The notes under the pieces were generated by a model. That model saw nothing but the letters and a program-made list of their open reading frames with translations, was not told the DNA's origin and searched no databases. From positions 5,460,001 to 5,524,000 of the forward strand of contig NZ_CP117425.1 in NCBI RefSeq assembly GCF_030687295.1: 64,000 nucleotides of DNA. Direction: 5' to 3'. Source of the DNA: Pseudomonas beijingensis. Lineage in GTDB: Bacteria; Pseudomonadota; Gammaproteobacteria; Pseudomonadales; Pseudomonadaceae. The translations under genes and the position numbers were made by a program. Shown here one piece after another: positions 39,401-50,194 of the stretch; the stretch's first letter is position 1; the number at the start of each line of letters is the position of its first letter.

Positions 39401-39498
39401 GTATTACGGGCGCAGGTTATGCCTTGCTGTATGAGATCGATCCAACGATCCCCAACATACTCTCGCTCGATTTTGCCATGCCCGCTCAAGTGGGCTAA
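36421..39498 (+). pseudogene. LanM, class II lanthipeptide synthetase, interrupted by three +1 frameshifts
   Basis: Bifunctional dehydratase-cyclase, about 1,025 aa if repaired, normal for LanM. The N-terminal dehydratase has SLVYKPR and, in the second large frame, GIDFHYENIIACGNNPVMID (positions 37418-37477). The C-terminal LanC-like cyclase has the zinc ligands Cys in KWCHGDGG (about 39075) and Cys-His in LCHGDFGN (about 39232). Frames change near 36905 (GGG run), about 37195-37205, and 38665-38672 (A7 run). Each is cured by removing one base, and the protein stays LanM-like throughout. It modifies the two upstream precursors. Base use is more AT-rich than the neighbours. No LanT or LanP follows. 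Confidence 0.85.
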
Positions 39499-39522
39499 CA
39501 GTCACTGTGGGAGCCTGCAAGA

Positions 39523-39615
39523 ACTGCGGGAGCGAGCTTGCTCGCGATGGCGGCTTCACATTCGACATCTCTGCTGGCTGTTCCAGCGCTATCGCGAGCA
39601 AGCTCGCTCCCACAG
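39523..39615. repeat. Inverted REP pair after lanM
   Basis: CTGCGGGAGCGAGCTTGCTC (39525) faces TCGCGAGCAAGCTCGCTCCC ending at 39612. A fragment CTGTGGGAGCCTGCAAGAA precedes the pair. Confidence 0.88.
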
Positions 39616-39633
39616 GGAATTTGCGCCGGCCAT

Positions 39634-39668
39634 AAAAAAACGGAGCCTTTCGAAGGCTCCGTTTTTTT
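39634..39668. terminator. Bidirectional terminator between lanM and ettA
   Basis: AAAAAAACGGAGCCTTTCGA / GGCTCCGTTTTTTT: GC-rich stem flanked by an A run and a T run, usable from both strands. Confidence 0.93.
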
Positions 39669-39681
39669 GCAACCGACCGAA

Positions 39682-41346
39682 TCAGGCCAGTTTCTTGTGC
39701 CGGACGCGATGCGGCTGGGCGGCCGCTTCGCCGAGGCGTTTCTTGCGATCGGCTTCGTACTCGGTGTAGTTGCCTTCGAAGAACACCGCTTGGGAATCGT
39801 CTTCGTACGCCAGGATGTGGGTCGCCACGCGGTCGAGGAACCACCGATCGTGGGAGATCACAATGGCGGCGCCCGGGAAGTCCAGCAAGGCTTCTTCCAG
39901 GGAGCGCAGGGTTTCGACGTCGAGGTCGTTGGACGGTTCGTCGAGCAGCAGGACGTTGCCGCCCTCCTTCAAGGTCAACGCCAGGTGCAAGCGACCGCGC
40001 TCACCACCGGACAGGTCCTTGACGAACTTCTGCTGGTCGCCGCCCTTGAAATTGAAGCGACCCACGTAAGTGCGCGACGGAATTTCATAATTGCCGATGC
40101 GGATCTGGTCGGATCCGTCGGAGATCTGCTGGAACACGGTCTTGCTGCCGTCCAGGTCTTCGCGGCTCTGGTCGACGCAAGCCAACTGCACGGTTTCGCC
40201 GACTTCGATGCTGCCCGAATCCGGGGTTTCCTTGCCCATCAGCATGCGGAACAGCGTGGATTTACCCGCACCGTTACCACCGATCACACCAACGATGGCA
40301 CCTTTGGGCATGGAGAACGACAGGTTGTCGATCAGCACGCGGTCGCCATAACCCTTGGTGACATTCTTGAACTCGATGACCTTGTCGCCCAGGCGCGGAC
40401 CGGCCGGGATGTAGATCTCGTTGGTTTCGCTGCGCTTCTGGAATTCCTGGGATTGCATTTCCTCGAAGCGTTGCAGACGTGCCTTGGATTTGGACTGGCG
40501 GGCCTTGGCGCCTTTGCGCACCCACTCCAGCTCTTCCTTCATGGCTTTTTCATGGGCCGACTGCTGCTTGGATTCCTGGGCCAGACGATCGGACTTGGCT
40601 TCCAGCCAGCCCGAATAGTTGCCTTCGTACGGAATGCCTGCGCCGCGGTCAAGTTCCAGGATCCAGCCGGCGACGTTGTCCAGGAAGTAACGGTCGTGCG
40701 TAATCGCAACCACGGTGCCTGGGAAGTCATGCAGGAAGTGTTCGAGCCAGGCGACGGAATCGGCGTCCAAGTGGTTGGTCGGTTCGTCGAGCAGCAACAT
40801 GTCCGGGGCCGACAGCAGCAGGCGGCACAAGGCCACGCGGCGCTTCTCACCGCCCGACAGGTGTTCGACCTTCGCGTCCCAGGCTGGCAGGCGCAGCGCG
40901 TCGGCAGCGACTTCCAATTGGCGCTCCAGGTTGTGGCCATCGCTGGCCTGCAGGATAGCTTCGAGCTTGGCCTGTTCGGCGGCCAGCTTGTCGAAGTCGG
41001 CATCCGGGTCAGCATAGGCGGCATAGACCTCGTCGAGGCGCGCCTGGGCGTCCTTGATCACGCTGACCGCTTCCTCGACCACTTCACGCACGGTCTTGCT
41101 CGGGTCCAGTTGAGGTTCCTGGGGCAGGTAGCCGATGTTCAGGTCTGGCATCGGACGGGCTTCACCGTCAAACTCGTTATCGACGCCGGCCATGATTTTC
41201 AGCAGCGTGGATTTACCCGAGCCGTTGAGGCCCAGTACGCCGATCTTGGCGCCAGGGAAGAAGGACAGAGAAATGTTTTTCAGGATTTCCCGCTTCGGCG
41301 GAACAACTTTGCTCAGCCGATGCATGGTGAAGACGTATTGAGCCAT
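39682..41346 (-). CDS. ettA: EttA, energy-dependent translational throttle ABC-F protein
   Basis: Ribosome-binding ABC-F ATPase of 554 aa that gates the first elongation steps according to ADP/ATP. Two ABC domains have Walker A LGLNGSGKSTLLK and IGGNGAGKSTLFR and signatures LSGGEKRRVA and LSGGERGRL, with DEPTNHLD and DEPSNDLD. The arm insertion (KQQSAHEKAMKEELEW) lies between the domains. The start MAQYVFTMHR at 41346 is the conserved one; the frame is open to 41481 without homology. Confidence 0.96.
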   Translation of the reverse strand: MAQYVFTMHRLSKVVPPKREILKNISLSFFPGAKIGVLGLNGSGKSTLLKIMAGVDNEFDGEARPMPDLNIGYLPQEPQLDPSKTVREVVEEAVSVIKDAQARLDEVYAAYADPDADFDKLAAEQAKLEAILQASDGHNLERQLEVAADALRLPAWDAKVEHLSGGEKRRVALCRLLLSAPDMLLLDEPTNHLDADSVAWLEHFLHDFPGTVVAITHDRYFLDNVAGWILELDRGAGIPYEGNYSGWLEAKSDRLAQESKQQSAHEKAMKEELEWVRKGAKARQSKSKARLQRFEEMQSQEFQKRSETNEIYIPAGPRLGDKVIEFKNVTKGYGDRVLIDNLSFSMPKGAIVGVIGGNGAGKSTLFRMLMGKETPDSGSIEVGETVQLACVDQSREDLDGSKTVFQQISDGSDQIRIGNYEIPSRTYVGRFNFKGGDQQKFVKDLSGGERGRLHLALTLKEGGNVLLLDEPSNDLDVETLRSLEEALLDFPGAAIVISHDRWFLDRVATHILAYEDDSQAVFFEGNYTEYEADRKKRLGEAAAQPHRVRHKKLA

Positions 41347-41617
41347 GGTGAACCTAGCGTCAGTGACAGGTGAAAAGAACGAGCCAGGCCATGCGCGGCG
41401 CCGGCACTTGACGGTCATCAATGCCTGCGGGCGGATAGAGCCTGGGGATCTGGAGCTGGAACGCTCTTGTTTGACCGGCAAAGCTACCTCAACCGACGGT
41501 CAAGGTCCAGCCGCCAGGGGCTGGCACTTTGCCACAAGTCAAGGCATGCTAGCCGCCCTTCGGGCGTCCGGCTTATAGTGCGTGTCGCGCCAGTCCAGCA
41601 AACCGCAGGATCCCAGC

Positions 41618-44600
41618 TTGTCTAATGTCACGCCGCCCCTGTCCCCTCGTGCACCGACCGCCGTGCCCGGCTCGCCCCTGCGCGGGACACTGAAGGGCGC
41701 GCTGGCCACACTGGTGCTGCTGTTGCTCGGCTTGCTGTTCTGGCAACTGCTCGACCAACTGCGCGAAACCCAACAGCAACAGCGCCAATACACCATCGAC
41801 TACACCGCCGATCTTGCCGCACAGGTCAGCCTGAACATGGCGCTGAACGCGCAAATCGCCCTCAATCTGCTACCAATCGTCGAGCAACCACAAAGTGCCG
41901 ACGAACAGCAGGCCCTGGTGCGCAAACTCCAGCAGTCGCTACCCGAATTACGCAGCCTGGCACTGCTGAGCCCTTCCGGCCGAGTGCTCAGTGACAGCGA
42001 CACCGACAGCCACGACGCCGATTACCTGGCTGATCTGGTGCGGCGCAGCCGGGCCCAGGCCCATTACTTCAGCAATGCCGAAGACGGCTCCGTCGTTCAT
42101 CTATTGTTGCATCAGGCCAGCGGCAGCAGCCGGGGCTATTGGGCCTTGCGTCTGACCCCGAGTTTTTTCGCCACCCTGACCAAGCAGGCCGATGTGGGGC
42201 TGCGCCCGCTGTGGCTGGTGGAAAACCGTCTCAACCAGCAGATCGTCAGCCGCGACGAGAGCCTGCCCTCGAGCAGCCCTACCCATCTGTCCCCGGATGA
42301 CCTGGAGAACACGGTACTGACCGTGCCCCTGAGCAGCAGCGACTGGCAACTGCGAGGGCTGTTCGACCGTCGCCAGGTGATCGAGCAACTGCTGCCGGCC
42401 TTCATTGGCAAGTGCCTGCTGGGCCTGGCATTTTCGTTGCTGCCGGTGATCGCGCTCTTGAACATGCGCCGACGCCAGCGGCAGTTGCATGAAGGTCGAC
42501 GACGTTACCAGGATATTTTCGAAGGCACCGGCGTGGCCCTGTGCGTGCTGGACCTGTCGGGACTCAAGGCCTTTTTTGAGCGGGCCGGCCTGCACACTGG
42601 CGATCAATTGCGCGCCTGGCTGCAAACCCCTCACCAACTCGAACAATTGCGCCAGGAAGTTCACGTCACCGAAGTCAACCAGATGGCGTTGAAACTGCTC
42701 AACGTCGACTCCTGTGCCCAGGCTTGGCAGTTGCTGGTCGGCAAGGGCACGCCAGACAACAACCCCGTCGGCTCGAAACTGCTCGAAGCGTTGCTCGACC
42801 AACACAAGCAACTGGAACTGGAAATCAAGCTCCAGGACGCCCATGGCCGCGACCAGCACCTGTGGCTGGTGCTGCGCCTGCCGGAAAAACAACAAGACTG
42901 TAACGCGGTCATCCTGAGCATCAGCGACATCACCAGCCGCAAACTGATCGATCTCTCGCTGCTCGAACGCGAAGGTTTCTGGTCCGACGTGGTACGCACC
43001 GTGCCGGACCATCTCTACGTGCAGGACGTCATCAGCCAGCGGATGATCTTCAGCAACCATCACCTGGGTCAGACCCTGGGCTACGACCGCACCGAACTGC
43101 ACCAGATGGGCGAGTACTTCTGGGAAATCCTGCTGCACAGCGACGACGCCGATCACTACCACAACCTGCGCCAGGAACAACGGCGGGGCGGCTATACGCA
43201 ACTGCTGCAATGCCAACTGCGCTTTCGTCATCGCAATGGCAAATGGCGTTGTTTCGACATCCGCGAACAAGCCCTGGCCCGGGACCGGCACGACCAGGTG
43301 ACCCGGATCATCGGCGTGGCCAAGGACGTCACCGAGCAGATCGAGGCCAGCGAATCGCTTCGCGACAGCGAGCAACGCTATCGGATGCTCGCCGAAAGCA
43401 TCAGCGATGTGATTTTCTCAACCGACAACAAGCTTTCGCTCAACTATGTCAGCCCGTCGGTGCAAGCGGTGCTGGGCTACACCGCCGATTGGATTTTCCA
43501 GAACGGCTGGCAATCGATCATCGCCAATCCGCAACAACTGACCGGCATCTACAGCCTGATGGACCGCGTCAGCAAGGCCCTCGACAAGCCTGATCAACTG
43601 GCCGAGCTGCGCAACCAGATGCAGACCCAGCTGTTCCTGTTCGACTGCCTGCGTGCCGACGGGCGCAAGATCCCCATCGAGTTGCGGCTGGTGCTGGTGT
43701 GGGATGAACACGGCGCATTCGAAGGCGTGCTCGGCGTCGGCCGCGACATCAGCCAACAGCGGCGCGCCGAAAAAGACCTGCGCATGGCCGCCACGGTCTT
43801 CGAGCACTCGACCTCGGCGATCCTGATCACCGACCCGGCCGGCTACATTGTCCAGGCCAACGAAGCGTTCAGTCGCGTCAGCGGTTATGCCGTGTCGCAA
43901 GTGCTGGACCAGTTGCCCAACATGCTGACCGTGGACGAGCAGCAGGAAGCCCACTTGCGCTACGTGCTCAAGCAGTTGCAGCAGCACAGCACCTGGGAAG
44001 GCGAGGTCTGGCTCAAACGCCGCAATGGCGAACACTACCCGGCCTGGGTCGGCATCACCGCCGTGCTGGACGACGAAGGCGACCTGGCCAGCTATGTGTG
44101 CTTCTTCAGCGACATCAGCGAACGCAAGGCCAGCGAGCAGCGCATCCATCGCTTGGCCTATTACGACGCCCTGACCCACCTGCCCAACCGCACGCTGTTC
44201 CAGGATCGCCTGCACACCGCACTGCAGTCGGCCGAGCGGCAGAAGACCTGGGTCGTGCTGATGTTCCTCGACCTGGACCGTTTCAAGCCGATCAACGACT
44301 CCCTGGGCCATGCCGCCGGTGACCGGATGCTCAAGGAAATGGCCACGCGCCTGCTCGGCTGCGTCGCCGACGACGACACCGTGGCGCGCATGGGCGGCGA
44401 CGAATTCACCCTGCTGCTGCAACCACGCGCCAGCCGTGAAATGGCGCTGAACCGGGCCATCACCGTGGCCGAGCAGATCCTCGCCAGCCTGGTTCGGCCC
44501 TTCGTGCTCGAAGGCCGGGAGTTTTTCGTCACCGCCAGTATCGGTATCGCCCTGAGCCCACAGGACGGCAACGAACTGAGCCAGTTGATGAAGAACGCCG

Positions 44601-45466
44601 ACACGGCCATGTACCACGCCAAGGAGCGTGGCAAGAACAACTTCCAGTTCTACCAGGCCGACATGAACGCCAGCGCCCTGGAGCGCCTGGAACTGGAAAG
44701 CGACCTGCGCCACGCCCTGGAGCAGAACGAGTTTGTGCTGTACTACCAGCCGCAGTTCAGCGGCGATGGCAAACGCCTGACCGGCGCCGAGGCCTTGCTG
44801 CGCTGGCGCCATCCGCGCCGTGGCTTGGTGCCACCGGGGGACTTCATCCCGGTACTCGAAGAACTCGGGCTGGTGGTGGACGTCGGCGACTGGGTCATCA
44901 CCGAAGCCTGCCGGCAACTCAGGACCTGGCACCAGGCCAAGGTCCGGGTGCCGAAGGTCTCGGTCAACATTTCCGCCCGGCAGTTCTCCGACGGCCAACT
45001 GGGCACGCGCATCGCCAATATCCTGCGCAGCACCGGTCTGCCACCGGCTTGCCTGGAGCTGGAACTGACGGAAAGTATCCTGATGCGCGAAGTCAGCGAG
45101 GCGATGCAGATCCTGGCCGGGTTGAAGAACCTGGGCCTGAGCATCGCTGTCGATGACTTCGGCACCGGTTATTCATCGCTCAACTACCTCAAGCAATTCC
45201 CCATCGACGTGCTGAAGATCGACCGCACCTTCGTCGACGGCCTGCCGTCCGGCGAGCAGGATGCGCAGATCGCCCGGGCGATCATCGCCATGGCCCACAG
45301 CCTCAACCTGGCGGTGATCGCCGAGGGCGTCGAGACTCATGAGCAACTGGACTTTTTGCGCGAGCACGGCTGCGACGAAGTCCAGGGCTACCTGTTCGGC
45401 CGGCCGATGCCGGCCAATCGGTTCGAAGCGCAGTTCAGCAATGATGCGTTGTTCATGCTTGACTGA
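41618..45466 (+). CDS. morA: MorA-type GGDEF/EAL sensory protein (c-di-GMP turnover)
   Basis: Membrane-bound sensor that makes and degrades c-di-GMP, controlling motility and biofilm. From the TTG at 41618 it is 1,282 aa, the length I recall for P. putida MorA; an in-frame GTG at 41582 would add 12 residues. Two membrane segments lie near residues 25-45 and 262-283 around a periplasmic domain. Several PAS domains follow (about 300-860), then GGDEF (926-930) and EAL (1058-1060, EALLRWRHP) with [10 protein letters not shown]. No RxxD inhibitory site sits just before GGDEF. As in PAO1 (PA4601-PA4602), it precedes glyA. Confidence 0.9.
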   Translation: MSNVTPPLSPRAPTAVPGSPLRGTLKGALATLVLLLLGLLFWQLLDQLRETQQQQRQYTIDYTADLAAQVSLNMALNAQIALNLLPIVEQPQSADEQQALVRKLQQSLPELRSLALLSPSGRVLSDSDTDSHDADYLADLVRRSRAQAHYFSNAEDGSVVHLLLHQASGSSRGYWALRLTPSFFATLTKQADVGLRPLWLVENRLNQQIVSRDESLPSSSPTHLSPDDLENTVLTVPLSSSDWQLRGLFDRRQVIEQLLPAFIGKCLLGLAFSLLPVIALLNMRRRQRQLHEGRRRYQDIFEGTGVALCVLDLSGLKAFFERAGLHTGDQLRAWLQTPHQLEQLRQEVHVTEVNQMALKLLNVDSCAQAWQLLVGKGTPDNNPVGSKLLEALLDQHKQLELEIKLQDAHGRDQHLWLVLRLPEKQQDCNAVILSISDITSRKLIDLSLLEREGFWSDVVRTVPDHLYVQDVISQRMIFSNHHLGQTLGYDRTELHQMGEYFWEILLHSDDADHYHNLRQEQRRGGYTQLLQCQLRFRHRNGKWRCFDIREQALARDRHDQVTRIIGVAKDVTEQIEASESLRDSEQRYRMLAESISDVIFSTDNKLSLNYVSPSVQAVLGYTADWIFQNGWQSIIANPQQLTGIYSLMDRVSKALDKPDQLAELRNQMQTQLFLFDCLRADGRKIPIELRLVLVWDEHGAFEGVLGVGRDISQQRRAEKDLRMAATVFEHSTSAILITDPAGYIVQANEAFSRVSGYAVSQVLDQLPNMLTVDEQQEAHLRYVLKQLQQHSTWEGEVWLKRRNGEHYPAWVGITAVLDDEGDLASYVCFFSDISERKASEQRIHRLAYYDALTHLPNRTLFQDRLHTALQSAERQKTWVVLMFLDLDRFKPINDSLGHAAGDRMLKEMATRLLGCVADDDTVARMGGDEFTLLLQPRASREMALNRAITVAEQILASLVRPFVLEGREFFVTASIGIALSPQDGNELSQLMKNADTAMYHAKERGKNNFQFYQADMNASALERLELESDLRHALEQNEFVLYYQPQFSGDGKRLTGAEALLRWRHPRRGLVPPGDFIPVLEELGLVVDVGDWVITEACRQLRTWHQAKVRVPKVSVNISARQFSDGQLGTRIANILRSTGLPPACLELELTESILMREVSEAMQILAGLKNLGLSIAVDDFGTGYSSLNYLKQFPIDVLKIDRTFVDGLPSGEQDAQIARAIIAMAHSLNLAVIAEGVETHEQLDFLREHGCDEVQGYLFGRPMPANRFEAQFSNDALFMLD

Positions 45467-45489
45467 GATGCTTGGTGTCAGGGCTGGCC

Positions 45490-45588
45490 TCATCGCGAGC
45501 AAGCTCGCTCCCACAAGGATCTGTGGTGTATGTAGATTCCAAGGACACCCACAAACAAGTGTGGGAGCGAGCTTGCTCGCGATGAGGC
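45490..45588. repeat. Inverted REP pair between morA and glyA
   Basis: CATCGCGAGCAAGCTCGCTC (45490) faces GTGGGAGCGAGCTTGCTCGC ending GATGAGG at 45588; here the pair is in the tail-out orientation. Confidence 0.9.
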
Positions 45589-45715
45589 CGGTACAGGCGA
45601 CGCCGAGCACTGCGTGAAACCCATTCGTCCGCGACATGACCTCCTTTCATATGCCTTCCAAAACCGGTTGGGTTAGAATGCCCCCCTTTTCTGCCCCCGA
45701 TCCTTGAGGACCGCC

Positions 45716-46969
<1,254 letters not shown>

Positions 46970-46990
46970 TCAGCTCGCCAACGCGTAGCC

Positions 46991-47026
46991 AAAAAGGCCC
47001 GCATCGAAAGATGCGGGCCTTTTTTA
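46991..47026 (+). terminator. Rho-independent terminator after glyA
   Basis: AAAAAGGCCCGCATC-GAAA-GATGCGGGCCTTTTTT (split hairpin), 22 bases past the stop. Confidence 0.95.
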
Positions 47027-47176
47027 TTGACGAGCAAAACATACGATCAAACAACTAACGCCAGCCATCCTTTAACGTCCTGCAATACAGACAACCCCAG
47101 AAGTGATTAATAACTCAATAAGATCCAGCGTCTTCCACCTTTAACTTGATCACCCACTTCAGGAGTCAATATTCAC

Positions 47177-47707
47177 ATGGACAGTGAACATTCCTTTTAT
47201 GCAACACTTGATATGTTTAGCGCTCACATCAATCTACTGGAAAGGCTGCATGGCAAACCGGCGCTGGCGACGGTCAGTTCTTTCAGCGGTGGATTTTATA
47301 CCGGCAAACCCCAGACCCAAGATCATTCACACCTGCTTGGCATGCGCGCCGAAGACCCGAGGACGCGCGGTGAGCCCTTGCGGCTGCATTTCCGGCATAT
47401 GGCGGGCGGTTATCTCCTGACCATAAAAAACACCGGCGAGCACTACAACAAACTGCTCAGTAAAAGCTGGTTTGAAATACTTGGCGCAAAGAATGCCAAT
47501 ACTAAAAACCCGACGATTTTTAACCTGATGGACTTTCAACAGAAGGTCATCACGCCGGAAACTATCAAACCCGGTCACACCCGCATTTCGCTCATGACGG
47601 CCAATAGAAAACATGTGGGGGGATTAAGGCTACGGGGCTCGCCTTATCTCTATCTTGCCGAGACGGAGGAACAGTCAAAAGCGATGTTCATTCTGAGCGT
47701 CCTTTGA
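47177..47707 (+). CDS. Orphan hypothetical protein
   Basis: Protein of 176 aa with no signal peptide or membrane segment. Visible stretches are ATLDMFSAHINLLERLHGKP, FSGGFYTGKPQTQDHSHLLG, LRLHFRHMAGGYLLTIKNTG, and a C-terminal SPYLYLAETEEQSKAMFILSVL. The alternating hydrophobic pattern suggests an all-beta fold (a beta-trefoil is one possibility). I do not recognise a family. AT-richer than its neighbours, with AGGAG nine bases before the ATG. It stands alone between glyA and the DctA-type gene, consistent with an acquired accessory gene. Confidence 0.7.
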   Translation: MDSEHSFYATLDMFSAHINLLERLHGKPALATVSSFSGGFYTGKPQTQDHSHLLGMRAEDPRTRGEPLRLHFRHMAGGYLLTIKNTGEHYNKLLSKSWFEILGAKNANTKNPTIFNLMDFQQKVITPETIKPGHTRISLMTANRKHVGGLRLRGSPYLYLAETEEQSKAMFILSVL

Positions 47708-47752
47708 GACAAATACCCGTAGAGCATTTTAATGCAAGGCAGTAACCCCCCC

Positions 47753-47848
47753 CTGTGGCGAGGGAGCTTGCTCCCGCTCGGTTGCGCAGCGACCGCAACA
47801 TCCTGGGGCTGCTGCGCAGCCCAACGGGAGCAAGCTCCCTCGCCACAG
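47753..47848. repeat. Inverted REP pair (GTGGCGAGGG type)
   Basis: CTGTGGCGAGGGAGCTTGCT at 47753 faces AGCAAGCTCCCTCGCCACAG ending 47848, with TTGCGCAGC/GCTGCGCA between. Lies 46 bases after the orphan gene. Confidence 0.9.
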
Positions 47849-47930
47849 TCTTGTGTATCTCCTCACTTAGGCATCTGGCGGCAAAATTTTTTTCAGCCAG
47901 GAAAAGGCTCAAGCACAGGGTTTTCACCGC

Positions 47931-48031
47931 AACTGGTAAGACCGGTAAAGCCAAACCGTCGCCATCGGGCTTGCACAGCCGCGAAAACAGCGCCTAGACT
48001 GCCCCTGCACTGGACAAACCGGTAAGACCAC
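47931..48031 (+). promoter_or_regulatory. Promoter with two GntR/FadR-type operators upstream of the DctA-type gene
   Basis: GGTAAGACC occurs twice: CTGGTAAGACCGG (47933-47945) and CCGGTAAGACCAC (48019-48031), 86 bases apart, matching the GGTnnnACC core bound by FadR-subfamily GntR regulators. Between them are TTGCAC (47971-47976) and TAGACT (47995-48000), spaced 18 bases. The second site overlaps the likely start region. Confidence 0.55.
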
Positions 48032-48094
48032 AATAATGAAGTCCCGACGCCAGCCTCCCTGGCGAACAAGGACACCGAACCAGGAATCCCTCCC

Positions 48095-49408
48095 ATGCTC
48101 AAATGGTGCTCGCGGTCGATCTTCCTACAAGTTGTCCTCGGACTGGTGCTCGGCATCGTCTGTGGGCTTACCCTTCCCGAATATTCTGCACAGCTCAAAC
48201 CCCTCGGCGACGGCTTCATCAAGCTGATCAAGATGCTCATCGGCCTGATCGTATTCTGCGTGGTGGTCAGCGGCATCTCCGGCGCCGGTGATCTCAAGAA
48301 AGTCGGGCGCATCGGCCTCAAGTCGGTCATCTACTTCGAAGTCCTCACCACCATCGCCCTGGTCATCGGCCTGGTCCTGGCTTTCAGCACCGGCATTGGC
48401 AGCGGCGCGAACATCCACCTGGAGCAGCTCTCCAGCGCGGACGTGAACGATATCGCCCAGCGCGGCCAGCACATGGTCACCACCACCCAGTTCCTGATGA
48501 ACCTGATCCCGACCTCGGTGATCGGCGCCTTCGCTGAAAACAACATTCTGCAAGTCCTGCTGTTTTCGGTGCTGTTCGGCAGCGCGCTGAACCTGGTGGG
48601 CGATGCAGCTAGCGGCATCTCGCGGCTGATCAACGAACTCAGCCATGTGATCTTCCGCATCATGGGCATGATCGTGCGCCTGGCCCCTATCGGTGTGTTC
48701 GGCGCCATTGCCTTTACCACCAGCAAATATGGCCTGGACTCGCTGCAGCACCTGGGCAGCCTCGTCGGCCTGTTCTACCTGACCTGCATCGCCTTCGTCA
48801 CGCTGATCCTCGGTCTGGTGATGCGTGCGTCGGGCCTGCCGATGCTGCCGTTTCTCAAATACCTGCGCGAAGAGCTGCTGATCGTCCTCGGCACCGCGTC
48901 GTCCGACGCCGTGCTGCCCCAAATCATGCGCAAGCTCGAGCACCTGGGGATTGGCAGCTCCACCGTGGGCCTGGTGATTCCAACCGGTTACTCGTTCAAC
49001 CTGGACGGTTTTTCGATCTACCTGACCCTGGCGATTGTCTTCATCGCCAACGCCACTGGTACGCCCTTGGCCCTGAGCGATCTGTTGACCATCCTGCTGG
49101 TCTCGCTGATCACCTCCAAGGGCGCCCACGGGATTCCCGGCTCGGCGCTGGTGATCCTGGCGGCGACGCTGACCGCGATCCCGGCGATCCCGGTGGTCGG
49201 CCTGGTGCTGGTGCTGGCCGTGGACTGGTTCATGGGCATTGGCCGGGCCCTGACCAACCTGATCGGCAACTGCGTGGCGACCGTGGCGATTGCCCGCTGG
49301 GAAAAAGACATCGATGTGCCTCGGGCGCGCAAGGTGCTGTCAGGCCAACAAGGCTATACCTTCCAACCCAGAAAACCGGTGGGCAGTGCCCATCACCAGC
49401 AATTCTGA
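48095..49408 (+). CDS. DctA-type dicarboxylate/proton symporter
   Basis: Inner-membrane transporter of the DAACS family, 437 aa. It has FLQVVLGLVLGIVCGLTLPE, IKLIKMLIGLIVFCVVVSGI, LGTASSDAVLPQIMRKLEHLG and the substrate/cation loop VIPTGYSFNLDGFSIYLTLA. This pattern is closer to DctA (C4-dicarboxylates) than to GltP (Glu/Asp), but substrate is inferred. The ATG at 48095 has GAATCCCTCCC upstream, a poor ribosome-binding site. Followed by a GntR gene that probably regulates it. Confidence 0.88.
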   Translation: MLKWCSRSIFLQVVLGLVLGIVCGLTLPEYSAQLKPLGDGFIKLIKMLIGLIVFCVVVSGISGAGDLKKVGRIGLKSVIYFEVLTTIALVIGLVLAFSTGIGSGANIHLEQLSSADVNDIAQRGQHMVTTTQFLMNLIPTSVIGAFAENNILQVLLFSVLFGSALNLVGDAASGISRLINELSHVIFRIMGMIVRLAPIGVFGAIAFTTSKYGLDSLQHLGSLVGLFYLTCIAFVTLILGLVMRASGLPMLPFLKYLREELLIVLGTASSDAVLPQIMRKLEHLGIGSSTVGLVIPTGYSFNLDGFSIYLTLAIVFIANATGTPLALSDLLTILLVSLITSKGAHGIPGSALVILAATLTAIPAIPVVGLVLVLAVDWFMGIGRALTNLIGNCVATVAIARWEKDIDVPRARKVLSGQQGYTFQPRKPVGSAHHQQF

Positions 49409-49413
49409 AAGAT

Positions 49414-49443
49414 GGCGATGCCGGCCCGCGAGCCGGCATCGCC
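49414..49443 (+). terminator. Strong hairpin after the DctA-type gene
   Basis: Twelve-base perfect stem GGCGATGCCGGC / GCCGGCATCGCC with a six-base loop, six bases past the stop, followed by TGATTGATTT. It may reduce read-through into the GntR gene. Confidence 0.7.
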
Positions 49444-49467
49444 TGATTGATTTCCAAGGAGTCACAT

Positions 49468-50172
49468 GTGATCAGCTCATCGACCGTCGTCAATTCCGTG
49501 GTGGAGAAACTCCGCGCCGCCCTCGCCCGGGGCCAGTGGCGCTCAGGCGACATGCTGCCCGGCCAGCGCGAGTTGGCCGAGCAACTGGGTATCAGCCGCC
49601 CCAGCCTGCGTGAAGCGGTGATTGTCCTGGAAACTCTGGGACTGGTGCGCTCGATGCCGGGCAAGGGCGTCGTGGTGCTGGAGGCCAATCCCGGCGATGC
49701 CGCCATTGAAGGCAGTGCCATGGCCGGCGCGAGCCTGGAAGACCTGCTGCAACTGCGCTACACCCTGGAACCCTTCATCGTCGGCCTGGTGGCCCAGTCC
49801 ATCAGCAGCAAGGAAGTCGGCCAGTTGCGCCTGACCCTCATGGACATGCGCGAAGCCCTGGAAGCCAACGACAGCGACGCCTGCGCCAACGCCTACATCG
49901 CCTTCCATGAAGAATTGTTTGCCCTGACGTCCAACCCGATCTTCCAGAACGTGGTCCAGCAGACCAGCAACGCCCTCAAGCAAAGCGCCGACGTGTTGCG
50001 CAACTCGCCCGAGCACCTGGCCGAACGCCTGACAGAGAACGAAGCGGTGGTCCGTGCCATCCGTGGCAAGAACAGCGCCCAGGCCAGCGCCGAAATGCGC
50101 CGGCACATTCTTCGGGAAGGCCAGCGCATGGGCATCGAATTGAATATTCCGGACGATAACCTCGGCACTTGA
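49468..50172 (+). CDS. FadR-subfamily GntR regulator
   Basis: Transcription factor of 234 aa. The N-terminal winged helix has LRAALARGQWRSGDMLPGQRELAEQLGISRPSLREAV (split) and GLVRSMPGKGVVV. The C-terminal FCD ligand domain has ALEANDSDACANAYIAFHEELF and the His/Asp metal-site residues expected of the fold. The GTG at 49468 was chosen because AAGGA lies seven bases upstream; a TTG at 49447 is in frame. Context suggests it controls the upstream transporter through the GGTAAGACC sites. Confidence 0.9.
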   Translation: MISSSTVVNSVVEKLRAALARGQWRSGDMLPGQRELAEQLGISRPSLREAVIVLETLGLVRSMPGKGVVVLEANPGDAAIEGSAMAGASLEDLLQLRYTLEPFIVGLVAQSISSKEVGQLRLTLMDMREALEANDSDACANAYIAFHEELFALTSNPIFQNVVQQTSNALKQSADVLRNSPEHLAERLTENEAVVRAIRGKNSAQASAEMRRHILREGQRMGIELNIPDDNLGT

Positions 50173-50194
50173 GCCTGGGTCTGCGGAGACCGCC

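Noticed and set aside
48095..49408. GltP (glutamate/aspartate symporter) as the name of the transporter
   Set aside because: Signature loop fits DctA better, so substrate was left as dicarboxylate and the gene symbol blank.
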